Source: Verrucomicrobiota bacterium (GTDB lineage Bacteria; Verrucomicrobiota; Verrucomicrobiia; Opitutales; Opitutaceae). Taken from it: a stretch of DNA of 13,460 nt. This document shows positions 1 through 6,594 of the stretch, in pieces; the first letter of the stretch is position 1; each line of letters starts with the position of its first letter. The notes beneath the pieces were generated by a model that had not been told where the DNA came from, searched no databases, and worked only from the letters and a program-made list of their open reading frames with translations. The translations under genes and the position numbers were made by a program. The stretch covers positions 1 to 13,460 of the forward strand of contig JAEXPG010000139.1 in the NCBI GenBank assembly GCA_023447015.1, given 5' to 3'.

Positions 1-1
1 C

Positions 2-250
2 TACCGGAGAGTGCGCACGTTTCTGCGCGAGTTCCGCCCACCGCGGTTCTCGTTCAGTCTGAGGCCGACCCATGGATGGGCGTTCCTGCGCTCGTGTCTC
101 AGCCTTGGGGTGCTGGGCCGGGAGCGTTTCCTCTACTGGCACCTGCTGGCGTGGACCTGCCTGCGCCGCCCCGCCTCGATTCAACTCGCGATCACCTTGG
201 CGGTCTACGGCCACCATTTCCGCCGTTGCAGCGCGGCCCTGCGCCGCTGA
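2..250 (+). CDS. C-terminal end of a probable radical SAM protein (DUF4070-like), 5' truncated by the window
   Basis: The reading frame is open from the window edge to a TGA at 248-250, so only the last 82 residues are visible. The fragment is rich in Arg, Trp and aromatic residues. It contains a YRRVRTFLREFRP stretch near the start, then LGVLGRERFLYWHLLAWT, and ends near YGHHFRR. This pattern resembles the C-terminal DUF4070 segment of B12-binding radical SAM proteins of the hopanoid/lipid-modification type, where a GYHFR-like motif closes the protein. The catalytic CxxxCxxC domain would lie outside the window, so the family call rests on the tail alone. The in-frame GTG at 11 is unlikely to be a start, because the frame continues upstream and the resemblance begins before it. 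The gene is chromosomal and lies 122 bp before the tRNA, in the same direction. Confidence 0.5.
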   Translation, partial: YRRVRTFLREFRPPRFSFSLRPTHGWAFLRSCLSLGVLGRERFLYWHLLAWTCLRRPASIQLAITLAVYGHHFRRCSAALRR

Positions 251-372
251 GTAGCGCCAGGAAGGGGGCGGCGCCCGAAATGAACGCGGGTGGGGCTGGA
301 GCCAGCGCTGGCGGTACTACGCTCGGGGCTTGAAGGTGGGCGGAGGGTATGGCAGCTACTCCGGCGAACACC

Positions 373-447
373 GTCCCCATAGTTCAATGGATAGAACAGC
401 GGTTTCCTAAACCGTTAATCCGAGTTCGATTCTCGGTGGGGGCGCCA
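373..447 (+). tRNA. tRNA-Arg (anticodon CCU)
   Basis: A complete cloverleaf can be drawn. The acceptor 5' strand is 373-379 (GTCCCCA, one G-U pair) and the 3' strand is 437-443 (TGGGGGC), followed by discriminator G444 and an encoded CCA at 445-447. The D stem is GTTC/GAAC (382-385 with 394-397). The anticodon stem is GCGGT/ACCGT (399-403 with 411-415), enclosing the loop TTCCTAA with anticodon CCT at 406-408. The T arm is CCGAG/CTCGG (420-424 with 432-436) around TTCGATT. It reads AGG codons. The last 16 bases (432-447) recur at 9468-9483, so this gene is the attachment site of the element to its right and stays intact because the element's end rebuilds the 3' part. Confidence 0.97.
432..447 (+). 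repeat. Left attachment repeat (att core, tRNA side)
   Basis: CTCGGTGGGGGCGCCA forms the 3' half of the T arm, the acceptor 3' strand, the discriminator and CCA of tRNA-Arg. It is identical to 9468-9483. The next base on each side differs between the two copies (T431/G9467 and A448/C9484), so the repeat is exactly 16 bp. Confidence 0.92.
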
Positions 448-468
448 ATTTGAGAGGAGAGGGGCGAA

Positions 469-488
469 GCGCACACAAAGCGCACACA
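469..488 (+). repeat. Putative integrase arm-type sites, left end
   Basis: Two copies of GCGCACACA lie at 469-477 and 480-488, 11 bp apart, about 22 bp inside the left attachment repeat. The same motif in the same orientation occurs inside the right end (9386-9437). Short direct repeats near both ends of an element are the usual arm-binding sites for the N-terminal domain of tyrosine recombinases such as lambda Int or Tn916 Int. Their role here is inferred. Confidence 0.5.
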
Positions 489-527
489 GATTTGCCCTTT
501 TCTTCCATGCGGTACGGATAGCCGAAA

Positions 528-551
528 GCCCCGGCCTTGGCGAGCCGGGGC
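528..551 (-). terminator. Probable intrinsic terminator after the leftward gene at 580-942
   Basis: Perfect 8-bp arms GCCCCGGC (528-535) and GCCGGGGC (544-551) enclose an 8-base loop. On the minus strand the hairpin begins about 28 bases after the TAG of the gene at 580-942 and is followed by a short TTT run. The T tract is weak, but position and stem strength fit transcription termination before the attachment site and tRNA. Confidence 0.5.
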
Positions 552-579
552 GTGATCACTTCTCCGCGCGTGGCCTTGG

Positions 580-942
580 CTAGTAGCTCCGGCGGATCGT
601 CCAGAGCCGCCCCGAAGGAGTCTTTCGCTGCCAGACGTGTGCCGGGCGGAACTTCCCGATGCATTCGAGGCGATATCCGATCCAGCTCGGGACTGGGATC
701 TGTGGGATCTCTCCCGGGGTGGCCCCAACATGCAATAGCGCTTCGAGCTCCGTCAGTGTTCCAGTCCAATCAGTCGCCCTAGTCCGAACCAAGACCACGC
801 GCTGGATGATATCCCAGAGCACCTGCTCCGGAACTGGCATCCTGGGCAACATTCCAATCTGATCAGCACGGGCTAATTCGGCAGAACTTTCTGCCAACTT
901 CCACCAGTCGGCTCCTCGATCGAGGCAATTGTCTTCGTCCAT
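580..942 (-). CDS. Hypothetical protein, 120 aa, winged-helix-like C-terminus
   Basis: The protein begins with an acidic, Trp-containing segment (residues 1-30). From about residue 57 a region follows the pattern W-T-G-T-x-T-E-L, then a Pro-rich turn, a W-x-G-Y-R-L helix and an R-x-W-x-I-R-R strand (to about 118). That layout resembles the winged-helix tail on the C-terminus of some phage and satellite primase or ATPase proteins (W-x-G-T-A-T-E-L-L ... R-R-x-W-x-I). Here the domain stands almost alone, with no primase or helicase motifs. The match is from pattern memory and is tentative. The ATG at 942-940 is supported by AAAGGA at 955-950, seven bases upstream. The gene diverges from the regulator at 1118, and a hairpin terminator follows its stop. 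It is the last gene before the left attachment site, and its function is unknown. Confidence 0.7.
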   Translation of the reverse strand: MDEDNCLDRGADWWKLAESSAELARADQIGMLPRMPVPEQVLWDIIQRVVLVRTRATDWTGTLTELEALLHVGATPGEIPQIPVPSWIGYRLECIGKFRPAHVWQRKTPSGRLWTIRRSY

Positions 943-970
943 CTGATTTTCCTTTCTGCGCCGGACGTTG

Positions 971-1118
971 GCTTCTCACGGCCTTAGCACGGCGGGGTGA
1001 AACCCCGGCGGAACGTTCGGGTGAGAATTGGCGGATCAGATGGAACCGCCTCCGAGCGCCCCACCGGGGCAACTGGCATCTTTTCTTGGTTGGGCTTCTC
1101 ACGGCCCGGGCGTGAAAA
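971..1118. promoter_or_regulatory. Divergent intergenic region with repeated operator-like motifs
   Basis: The 175 bp between the leftward gene (start 942) and the rightward regulator (about 1118) carry a 13-bp direct repeat, GCTTCTCACGGCC, at 971-983 and 1094-1106. A GTGAGAA in the opposite orientation lies at 1021-1027, and a near copy, GTGAAAA, at 1112-1118. The last two half sites form an imperfect dyad, TTCTCACG / CGTGAAAA, across 1096-1118. Spaced dyads between divergent genes suggest operators, most simply for the HTH protein encoded at 1118-1510. No convincing -35/-10 pair was found. Confidence 0.4.
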
Positions 1119-1510
1119 TGGCGGCCATGAGCATCGAAGACAAGCCCTCTGGCACTACAAACCCACCGGCGAATTTGGAAAAGCTCTTCAGTTCCCGGAG
1201 AAAGCTCACCGTTCGATTCGACGGCCGGCAGCTTCGTGACCTCGCGCGGTTGATTGTGGTCGAGATGAAGCGGGCCAAGATCGCGCAAGTGCCCGACCGC
1301 CTCCCCGAGGCGCTCACGCCCAAGCAGGCAATCGACTACACAGGCCGCGGACGCACCGCGGTCTTCGGATTCATGCGGCGCATGCCATTGGCATGCACGA
1401 TCGACGGCGACGGGATCAGACGTGTGCGGCGGCGATGGCTGGACGCCTGGTGCGAGGGAGAACACGCCGTCGCGGCGGTGCGCCGGGGGTCTCCCGTATC
1501 AAGGAGCTAA
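1118..1510 (+). CDS. Excisionase/AlpA-like helix-turn-helix regulator
   Basis: This is the only rightward gene in the element. Residues about 66-112 fit the HTH_17 (excisionase/MerR-like) pattern: L-T-P-K-Q-A, a Gly-Arg turn, T-A-V-F-G-F-M-R-R, then a basic strand and R-R-x-W-L-D-A-W. Such domains occur in excisionases (directionality factors for tyrosine recombinases) and in P4-type AlpA regulators. The N-terminal 65 residues are basic and of no recognised family. The start is uncertain: ATGs at 1118 and 1127, a GTG at 1112 and a TTG at 1028 are in frame, and none has a strong ribosome-binding site. 1118 was chosen because the longer version adds Pro-rich, low-complexity residues. Its TAA (1508-1510) overlaps the stop of the convergent tape measure gene. 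It may regulate the divergent gene at 580-942 and/or excision. Confidence 0.72.
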   Translation: MAAMSIEDKPSGTTNPPANLEKLFSSRRKLTVRFDGRQLRDLARLIVVEMKRAKIAQVPDRLPEALTPKQAIDYTGRGRTAVFGFMRRMPLACTIDGDGIRRVRRRWLDAWCEGEHAVAAVRRGSPVSRS

Positions 1511-3630
1511 CCAAGGTCCTCGACGGTGCGGCGCTGTCGATCGACCAGCATGCGGCGACCCGCTCGGCTGCGGAGATAGTCGTGGGCGGACGTTGAGCGA
1601 TCGAGGATCGCGATATCGATCGCGGAGCCGCCACCGGCCACAGCGCCGCCACCGACAAGCCCGCCCGAGGCGTAGCCGTTTTTCATCGCCTCGAGCCGCC
1701 CGACACCGAGCCGCGCGACCGCCTCCTGCGGAAAGACGTACTCGCCGCGGTGTACGATGCCGGCCGGCTCGTACTTGCCACCGGATCCGGTATAGCCGCC
1801 CTCGGCGAAGCCCTTGCCGATCTTGCTCACGAGGGCGAGGCCGCCGACGATCGCCGCCGCCATTGCCGCGGCGCCGAGGATCGGGCCGACGTAGGGAATG
1901 CCCGCCATGGCGCGGAAGGCCTCGACACCACCATGGTAGACGGCACCCAAGGCTTCTTTGATCATCGTGCCGATGCGGGTGGCGGCGCCGGCCAGCGTGG
2001 CGCCGGTCTTGAGCTGTTCGCCGGCGACGTGCTCGACCACACCGATGCGGATGAGCATGCGCTCCACGGTCGAGCGCCAGAGCATCTTCGAGACCATATC
2101 GGTGACCATGCGGAGGAAGTACTGGCGGATGGCCAGCGTGGCGCTCGCCCACGTGACCGAGGCACCGTTGGCCAGATTGTACATGAGGTCGCTCGTGCTC
2201 TGCATCGCGGAGTTGATCGTGCCGGTGAAACCGGCCGCGATGTTCTGCTGGACCGTGCCCCACTCGTTGCCGAGCGAGGCGACCTGCGCGCGGAGGTTCT
2301 CCATCACCGATGATGGATCCGGGCCGAGGCCGGCAAGATCGCCCTGCAGACTTCCCAGTTGCGTGCCGCCGTCGGCGATCGCCTTCGTAGCGGCCAACCG
2401 GTTTAGTTGCGGAGCACTCGCATCAGATGCGATCGAAGCCAGGTTGGCGATGTACCGACGTTGGGCGTCGATTGCTGCGAGAATCAGTTGCCGCTGTTCC
2501 TGCCACTTCGAGGCTTCAGTACGGAGCCGGTCACCATCCACAAGAGCACGTTGCGCCTTGTTCTGGCGGAGCAGCTCATCGAGCTGCACGCGCGCGCGGT
2601 CCATCGCCAGGTCAGCTGCCTTCTTTGCCTCATCGGCGTCGCGTTTCTGGCTGTCTGCGATGCGCTCCTTGAGTTCGGCGATCTGCTTCTCGACATCCAG
2701 CCGTTCTGTCTCGAGAGCGAGGCCCCGCTCGGCTTGGATCGGGTCAACGCCATCGATACCTGATGCCGCCTGATCAATCTCAGCCAGCCGGCCCTCAGCA
2801 GCTGCCAACTGCTCGGTGAGAGCGAGTCGAGAGCGAGCCGCGTCCTGTTGCCTCGTGCCAAGCTCGGCGAGTTGCTGATTGAGCTGGATGTTCAGCTTGC
2901 GCGCCTCGTTCTCTTTGCTGATTGCCTCCGCCAGAAGTTCACTCCGCTCGGCCTCAACAGCGTCGCGCTTATCCTTCGGGTCAGAGTCCTGGACTATCAT
3001 CGACGCAGCCTTGTTGCGAAGCGTGTTGGCTTCCGACTTGAGGCGAGTGATCTGCTGTCCGGGTGTCTCGCCGATCTGAGAACCCTCCATGCGTGCCTTG
3101 GCAAGAGCGCTGAGGGCTGCAGTCAGGCTGCGCGCAGCTTCGGCCTCTCGCCTGTGCTGTTCTTCAAGCTCTCTCGCAGCTTCCTTCGCTGCTTTCGAAA
3201 CGGCAACCGCCTGCTCCGCCTGCCGCTGCGATTCTCCGTATGCTTCGCTCGCAGCATCAATCCCGTACACGAGCGCGCCGGCGGCATACCCGATTGCTTC
3301 CCCGAACTCAGCAAAGGCCGAGACGCCTTTCGCGATCCACGTGTCGATGGTCTGTCGCGACTGCGCAAGTAGGTCCTTTGCGCGGGCGATCGACTCGATG
3401 GTCTCAGGCGGGACGCCGGGGATCTTGTCGATGTTCTCGATAACGTGCCGGACCTCGTTCTTGAGGAGGTCCGCGGCGCTCGACGCGCCAAGGAATCCGG
3501 CACCGAGTTTTGCCCCAGCTGCCAAACCGGATTGAAGGCGACGGCTGAAGTCGGCAACCGATCGGTTCGCACGATCAATTCCGCTCGTGTCGGAGCGAAT
3601 CGCCAGCAGGACATCAACTGAGGTAGGCAT
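1507..3630 (-). CDS. Phage tail tape measure protein, 707 aa
   Basis: Tape measure proteins set the tail length of siphophages and myophages and thread inside the tail tube. The N-terminus (V-D-V-L-L-A-I-R-S-D-T-S-G-I-D-R) matches the usual opening of this family. Residues about 135-395 are a long, charged, Ala/Gln/Glu-rich coiled coil. Residues about 577-605 form a Gly/Ala-rich hydrophobic segment. Residues about 608-641 carry the conserved C-terminal signature F-A-E-G-G-Y-T-G ... A-G-I-V-H-R-G-E-Y-V-F. The protein looks full length, with no frameshift; at roughly 0.15 nm per residue it would imply a tail near 105 nm, which is an inference. The ATG at 3630 has AAGGAG at 3643-3638 and overlaps the preceding stop (TAATG). 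In phages, minor tail and baseplate genes normally follow, but here the gene ends against a convergent regulator and none are present. Confidence 0.9.
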   Translation of the reverse strand: MPTSVDVLLAIRSDTSGIDRANRSVADFSRRLQSGLAAGAKLGAGFLGASSAADLLKNEVRHVIENIDKIPGVPPETIESIARAKDLLAQSRQTIDTWIAKGVSAFAEFGEAIGYAAGALVYGIDAASEAYGESQRQAEQAVAVSKAAKEAARELEEQHRREAEAARSLTAALSALAKARMEGSQIGETPGQQITRLKSEANTLRNKAASMIVQDSDPKDKRDAVEAERSELLAEAISKENEARKLNIQLNQQLAELGTRQQDAARSRLALTEQLAAAEGRLAEIDQAASGIDGVDPIQAERGLALETERLDVEKQIAELKERIADSQKRDADEAKKAADLAMDRARVQLDELLRQNKAQRALVDGDRLRTEASKWQEQRQLILAAIDAQRRYIANLASIASDASAPQLNRLAATKAIADGGTQLGSLQGDLAGLGPDPSSVMENLRAQVASLGNEWGTVQQNIAAGFTGTINSAMQSTSDLMYNLANGASVTWASATLAIRQYFLRMVTDMVSKMLWRSTVERMLIRIGVVEHVAGEQLKTGATLAGAATRIGTMIKEALGAVYHGGVEAFRAMAGIPYVGPILGAAAMAAAIVGGLALVSKIGKGFAEGGYTGSGGKYEPAGIVHRGEYVFPQEAVARLGVGRLEAMKNGYASGGLVGGGAVAGGGSAIDIAILDRSTSAHDYLRSRAGRRMLVDRQRRTVEDLG

Positions 3631-3920
3631 TAACGTTCTCCTTCCTTGACCGACTCGCGAAGCCGGGCAGCGATTCCAGCGAAGGCCACAGCGGCTTCAT
3701 CCATTGCGACGCCGAGTTCACGGGCTAGAGCAAGGGCGCCGGGGACGTCCCCGCACCGTGCGAGCTTTTCGAGCTCGGTACCCGCATCCTGGATTGCTAT
3801 GAGCGCTGCGGCGGTACCCTTGGTCGTGCGCTTGATCGCGGATTCGACGCGAGCGCGATGGTAGGAGGCTTTGATGTTCATCGGAAAGTGGTGCGGCGAG
3901 GGAATGCAGAGTGTGATCAC
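3630..3920 (-). CDS. Small helical protein preceding the tape measure gene, 96 aa
   Basis: This is a mostly alpha-helical protein of unknown family, with Ala-rich and charged stretches throughout and an Arg/Lys-rich segment at about residues 20-35. It sits directly before the tape measure gene, where tailed phages keep their tail assembly chaperones, so a chaperone-like role is possible but is suggested by position only. The GTG at 3920-3918 is preferred: it overlaps the previous stop by four bases (GTGA) and has GAGGG at 3931-3927, six bases upstream. The internal ATG at 3881 has no ribosome-binding site. Its TAA overlaps the tape measure ATG, so the two are probably translationally coupled. 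Confidence 0.7.
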   Translation of the reverse strand: MITLCIPSPHHFPMNIKASYHRARVESAIKRTTKGTAAALIAIQDAGTELEKLARCGDVPGALALARELGVAMDEAAVAFAGIAARLRESVKEGER

Positions 3921-4288
3921 AGTGCGCCCTCGATCTCTTGCAGCATGTCGTTGATCGCGGACGCCTTGGCGGAGGGACTATCGCAGCTGAACAGTCGCTC
4001 CATCGCAGTGTGCACAGCCGACGCGATGGCCAGGCGCTGAGCGGTGTTCAGCCGCCCTCGGTTGGTCGGACTCGCCGCTGGCTGAAAACTGCGAATGGGT
4101 GTCGCAAGCGATACCCGAGAAGCCATGGCTTCCTTGAGGTTCGATTTCAGAACGAGGCGAGCCGCGGCCGGTGGTTTCTTCGCTGCAGTGATCTTCGGCT
4201 TCTGCAGCGAGTCTGCAACGGCCTGATCCGCGGCGCGAAACACGCGACGAGCGGTTCTGATGATGTAGTCTGGGGCGCCACCGATCAT
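3917..4288 (-). CDS. Hypothetical protein, about 123 aa
   Basis: The frame encodes a basic N-terminal half rich in Ala and Lys, with alternating K-P and R-R pairs. A Pro/Ser-rich linker follows, then a helical C-terminus ending in acidic residues (N-D-M-L-Q-E-I-E-G-A-L). No family was recognised. It overlaps the next gene by four bases and lies two genes before the tape measure gene, so a tail-assembly role is conceivable. The start is uncertain. The ATG at 4288 has no Shine-Dalgarno sequence. A GTG at 4393 would add 35 residues but its nearest GGAG is about 14 bases away. If 4288 is right, 270 bp of untranslated DNA with unusual short palindromes lies upstream. Confidence 0.55.
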   Translation of the reverse strand: MIGGAPDYIIRTARRVFRAADQAVADSLQKPKITAAKKPPAAARLVLKSNLKEAMASRVSLATPIRSFQPAASPTNRGRLNTAQRLAIASAVHTAMERLFSCDSPSAKASAINDMLQEIEGAL

Positions 4289-4424
4289 GGGAGTAGAGGA
4301 GGAAAGATTCGCCGGCCTAGACACGTTGCCCGCTGGCCGGCAGTGCGGGTGTATGATGCCAGCAGTTACCTGCTTGCCCGACGATGGTCCCACGTGTTCT
4401 TTCGGGTCTCCATCGGCGTTTCTC

Positions 4425-4498
4425 GCCTGTTTCAGGCTAGGCCTGTCTCAGGAAAATTTCCCCTGAGCCGACGTGAACACGAGCTCTCGACTCAGGGG
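4425..4498. repeat. Cluster of alternating short palindromes in the intergenic gap
   Basis: From 4425 the + strand reads GCCTG-ttt-CAGGC-tag-GCCTG-tct-CAGG, that is, alternating half sites every 8 bp (4425-4452). This runs into CTCAGG (4447-4452), CCCCTGAG (4460-4467) and CTCAGGGG (4491-4498). The middle half site can pair with either neighbour, with a 9-base loop (4453-4461) or a 23-base loop (4468-4490), so two hairpins would exclude each other. No T tract follows on either strand. It could be an RNA switch or processing site in the leftward transcript, or a protein-binding array. The gap 4289-4558 holds nothing else I can identify. Confidence 0.45.
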
Positions 4499-4558
4499 GT
4501 TCGAGCGGCGGCCTCGATCCCTTCGGCCCCCGCGTACCGAATCATTCAAAGTAATGAA

Positions 4559-5215
4559 TCAGCGAACACACAGTCGCCGCAGGATCGTAGATGGGGACTC
4601 GCGGAATCCAGTGGATGTGATCACACGGGGTTCGCGGACAATGAAATCCCCATCCTCAAGCTCGTTGCCATCGCCATCGCCACTCAATCCGGAAGCGTCC
4701 AGGTAGGCTGCGAGTTCACGGCCGCAGGCGTTATCCTTGATGAACGCATCCAGTACGCCGATCTGAGCGTTGCACGGGACCAGAACAGCGGGGTCCATTT
4801 TGACACCCAGGCTCTCGAGACCCTCGACACAGGCCAAAACTCGATCCCGCGCAGCCACGAAGCGGACGCGCTCTGCAAGCGCAATGTCCAAGATCCTGGG
4901 CAACACCCGAAAGGCAGAACTTCGGAGCTCACATTCGATGACAATCTTCAGCCTCTTCAGGTTGTCTCCGATATTGATGTAGGAGGCGACAATGCTATCA
5001 AAAGTCTCCCCGTGCAGGTATTTCGCCTCGAGGTCCCTGTTAAACTTCTCGGCACCACGCGGGCTGCATCGATCATGGTCCCGGCGGAAGTACTCCCATC
5101 GTTGGTCTTCCTGCAGGAAATCCGTCTGCTGTTCACTCGTGAGTTCGGAGAGACCCGACGGAAGGGCTTCGATTGCCGCGTGGTACGCAGCGAGGATTTG
5201 TTCTGGTGTACTCAT
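4559..5215 (-). CDS. Hypothetical protein, 218 aa
   Basis: This is a largely helical acidic protein of no family I recognise. It opens with S-T-P-E-Q-I-L-A-A-Y-H-A-A-I-E, has mixed helices through about residue 170, then a short low-complexity acidic stretch (G-D-G-D-G-N-E-L-E-D-G-D, about 186-197) and a basic tail ending L-R-R-L-C-V-R. No signal peptide, membrane segment or enzyme motif is evident. The ATG at 5215 overlaps the stop of the upstream gene as ATGA and lacks its own strong Shine-Dalgarno sequence, which fits coupled translation. A gap with palindromes follows its stop. On the opposite strand the same region is open over a long frame, but that frame lacks a comparable start or context. 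Confidence 0.72.
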   Translation of the reverse strand: MSTPEQILAAYHAAIEALPSGLSELTSEQQTDFLQEDQRWEYFRRDHDRCSPRGAEKFNRDLEAKYLHGETFDSIVASYINIGDNLKRLKIVIECELRSSAFRVLPRILDIALAERVRFVAARDRVLACVEGLESLGVKMDPAVLVPCNAQIGVLDAFIKDNACGRELAAYLDASGLSGDGDGNELEDGDFIVREPRVITSTGFRESPSTILRRLCVR

Positions 5216-5616
5216 TCTACAAGTGGGCGGGAAATCACTCGAACATCATCTAGCGCGCCTCCTGATTTCACAAAGAGCTCATGGCGAACAGCTTGTGCGA
5301 GACGCTCCTTCATCATAGATACAGCTGGCCCGCTCGTTCCGCTGCGCTCGGCGATCGTCTTCCAGTTCTCAGGGCGCTCCCCAAGCAACTCGGCGAGCAG
5401 GGGTTGGAGTGCGAGCAAACGCCTGCCGATAGCCATCGCATCCTTGCCCCTGCCATCGTAGAGAGCGATCCGAACAGCTACTTCAAAGATGTCCCGCCGG
5501 TCGACACGTGGAGCCTCCGGTTGTTCATCAACCGGATAGTCAAACCCAACAGACGGCACCGGCGCGCCGGCGTCGTCGAAAGAGGGGGCGTTGTACTTGT
5601 GCCAAGGTAGCCCCAC
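5212..5616 (-). CDS. Small HTH protein, 134 aa (paralogue-like to the protein at 6588-7088)
   Basis: Residues 1-40 are Pro-rich and probably extended. Residues 41-78 are helical. Residues about 76-110 carry E-L-L-G-E-R-P-E followed by a sigma-like helix-turn-helix, W-K-T-I-A-E-R-S-G-T-S-G-P-A-V-S. The E-L-L-G-E-R-x-E block and the HTH that follows align with the protein at 6588-7088, so the two share a domain. A DNA-binding role is likely; the target is unknown. The GTG at 5616 overlaps the preceding stop (TAGTG), giving a one-base junction. A longer frame reaching 5679 exists, but it would overlap deeply with the neighbour and lacks a better start. Confidence 0.7.
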   Translation of the reverse strand: MGLPWHKYNAPSFDDAGAPVPSVGFDYPVDEQPEAPRVDRRDIFEVAVRIALYDGRGKDAMAIGRRLLALQPLLAELLGERPENWKTIAERSGTSGPAVSMMKERLAQAVRHELFVKSGGALDDVRVISRPLVE

Positions 5617-5888
5617 TACTCGGCGGCGAGAAGATCGGCCCGAAGTTGTTGCACTTGGGCCGCCAGCATCGGCTCGCAAGCGGCGTGGAGCATTCGCTCC
5701 GCTGCTTCGAAGCTAAGGAGGTGGGCGGCATCAAGCACACGGACACCCAATAAGGCCAGGGCCCGCGGTGTCGCGGCTGCCGACACAAGTTGGCCGACGA
5801 TGGCCGATGCCTGCGGAGTGCCTGCCGCGGCGATGATCTCAGCGAATGCTTCTATCGACTCAGGACTCTTCACTGGAAGGTTCTTCAT
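5616..5888 (-). CDS. Small Ala-rich helical protein, 90 aa
   Basis: This small protein is almost entirely helical, with repeating Ala/Leu heptad-like spacing and a C-terminus of A-Q-V-Q-Q-L-R-A-D-L-L-A-A-E. No family was recognised. The ATG at 5888 has GGAG at 5901-5898. It lies 29 bp inside the 3' end of the small-terminase-like gene, a deep overlap consistent with coupling. The frame stays open up to 6023, but that extension is low-complexity Pro/Ser/Thr sequence antisense to nothing useful and buried in the upstream gene. Its stop touches the GTG of the next gene. Confidence 0.6.
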   Translation of the reverse strand: MKNLPVKSPESIEAFAEIIAAAGTPQASAIVGQLVSAAATPRALALLGVRVLDAAHLLSFEAAERMLHAACEPMLAAQVQQLRADLLAAE

Positions 5889-6594
5889 GGGCAATGTCTC
5901 CGCGGGTTGTGTTGGTGTTCGCCGGCGAACCGTCCGGGCAACTGCTTTGCCTGCCGAGATTGTCGGCGACGGCCTGCTGGGCGTAGGAGAAGGCGGCGAA
6001 GACCTTGTCGACGCCGGCATCAATTATGCGTTTGGCGAGCGCTGGATCGGCAGGGTTGGCATCGACCGCGAGCCGATCCCCCAACCGCAAAAGAAGGTTC
6101 CGCAGGTGCACGAGTTGCACCCCAACGATGTCCTTGGCCCGGTCGACGTGGATAAGCGACCGCTCCCGTTCTCCGAGCCGGAGCGCATCCTCCCGCACTT
6201 GCCGGCAGCGGCCAGCCGCCTCCGCGAAGACCTTGAGGGCCCCAGCGGCTTCGACGTCGCTCCCCGATGACATCGCTGCTGACAGCCTTGCCGCCGCAAG
6301 TTTGGCCGCGGCCTCAGCGGCCCCGCACAGCCAGGTCGCGAAGTCTTCGCCGTCGGGCTCCCCACCGCCCAACACATCGCGCGGTGCCGGCTTGCTCGCG
6401 TTGTTGTTGTTCGTGTTCGCGATTTTTCCAGCGGAGGAGTTCGAGCGCTGGGCTCGTGGCTTCACGTTGGCCGCGCGCCAGGCATCGGCCTCGGCAAGCG
6501 TCGAAAACTCTGGCATCTTCCGACGTCGGCGCAGTTGGGAGACCGCGCTCGGGTCGATCCCCCAATGGTGGGAGAGGTCGCCGGTCGTTACCAT
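5860..6594 (-). CDS. Terminase small subunit-like (Nu1-like) DNA-binding protein, 244 aa
   Basis: Small terminases recognise phage pac/cos DNA and hand it to the large subunit. Residues 4-45 form a helix-turn-helix (L-S-H-H-W-G-I-D-P-S-A-V-S-Q-L, then E-A-D-A-W-R-A-A-N) typical of Nu1-like DNA packaging proteins and related phage HTH domains. A linker with an Asn tract (60-65) follows. Residues about 84-212 are helices, including L-R-N-L-L-L-R-L-G-D-R-L and D-P-A-L-A-K-R-I-I-D-A-G, which resemble the oligomerisation helices of Nu1-type proteins. The tail is a disordered acidic Ser/Thr region. The ATG at 6594 has GAGGT at 6604-6600 and overlaps the upstream gene by seven bases. No large terminase follows, so it could instead be a regulator with the same HTH. 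A packaging role is probable but not proven. Confidence 0.6.
   Translation of the reverse strand: MVTTGDLSHHWGIDPSAVSQLRRRRKMPEFSTLAEADAWRAANVKPRAQRSNSSAGKIANTNNNNASKPAPRDVLGGGEPDGEDFATWLCGAAEAAAKLAAARLSAAMSSGSDVEAAGALKVFAEAAGRCRQVREDALRLGERERSLIHVDRAKDIVGVQLVHLRNLLLRLGDRLAVDANPADPALAKRIIDAGVDKVFAAFSYAQQAVADNLGRQSSCPDGSPANTNTTRGDIAHEEPSSEES

Noticed and set aside
301..312. Palindrome GCCAGCGCTGGC before the tRNA
   Set aside because: Only a 4-bp stem with a 4-base loop and no T tract. Not enough to call a terminator or operator.
330..360. Possible tRNA promoter (TTGAAG with TATGGC)
   Set aside because: The spacing between the boxes is about 12 bp instead of about 17, so it is not convincing.
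384..769. Leftward frames running through the tRNA, with translated ends such as ENRTRINGLGNRCSIH
   Set aside because: This is the well-known artefact of translating the antisense of a tRNA gene. The frames cross the attachment site and have no start signal.
863..1465. Leftward 200-codon frame
   Set aside because: It covers the divergent control region and lies opposite the HTH gene. Composition is Arg/Ser-rich without any domain, and it overlaps the well-started gene at 580-942.
3938..5461. Long open frame on the + strand (507 codons) opposite the unknown genes
   Set aside because: It spans the antisense of three leftward frames and an intergenic gap with no start signal or domain. The leftward genes have precise stop/start overlaps, and antisense frames often stay open in high-GC DNA.
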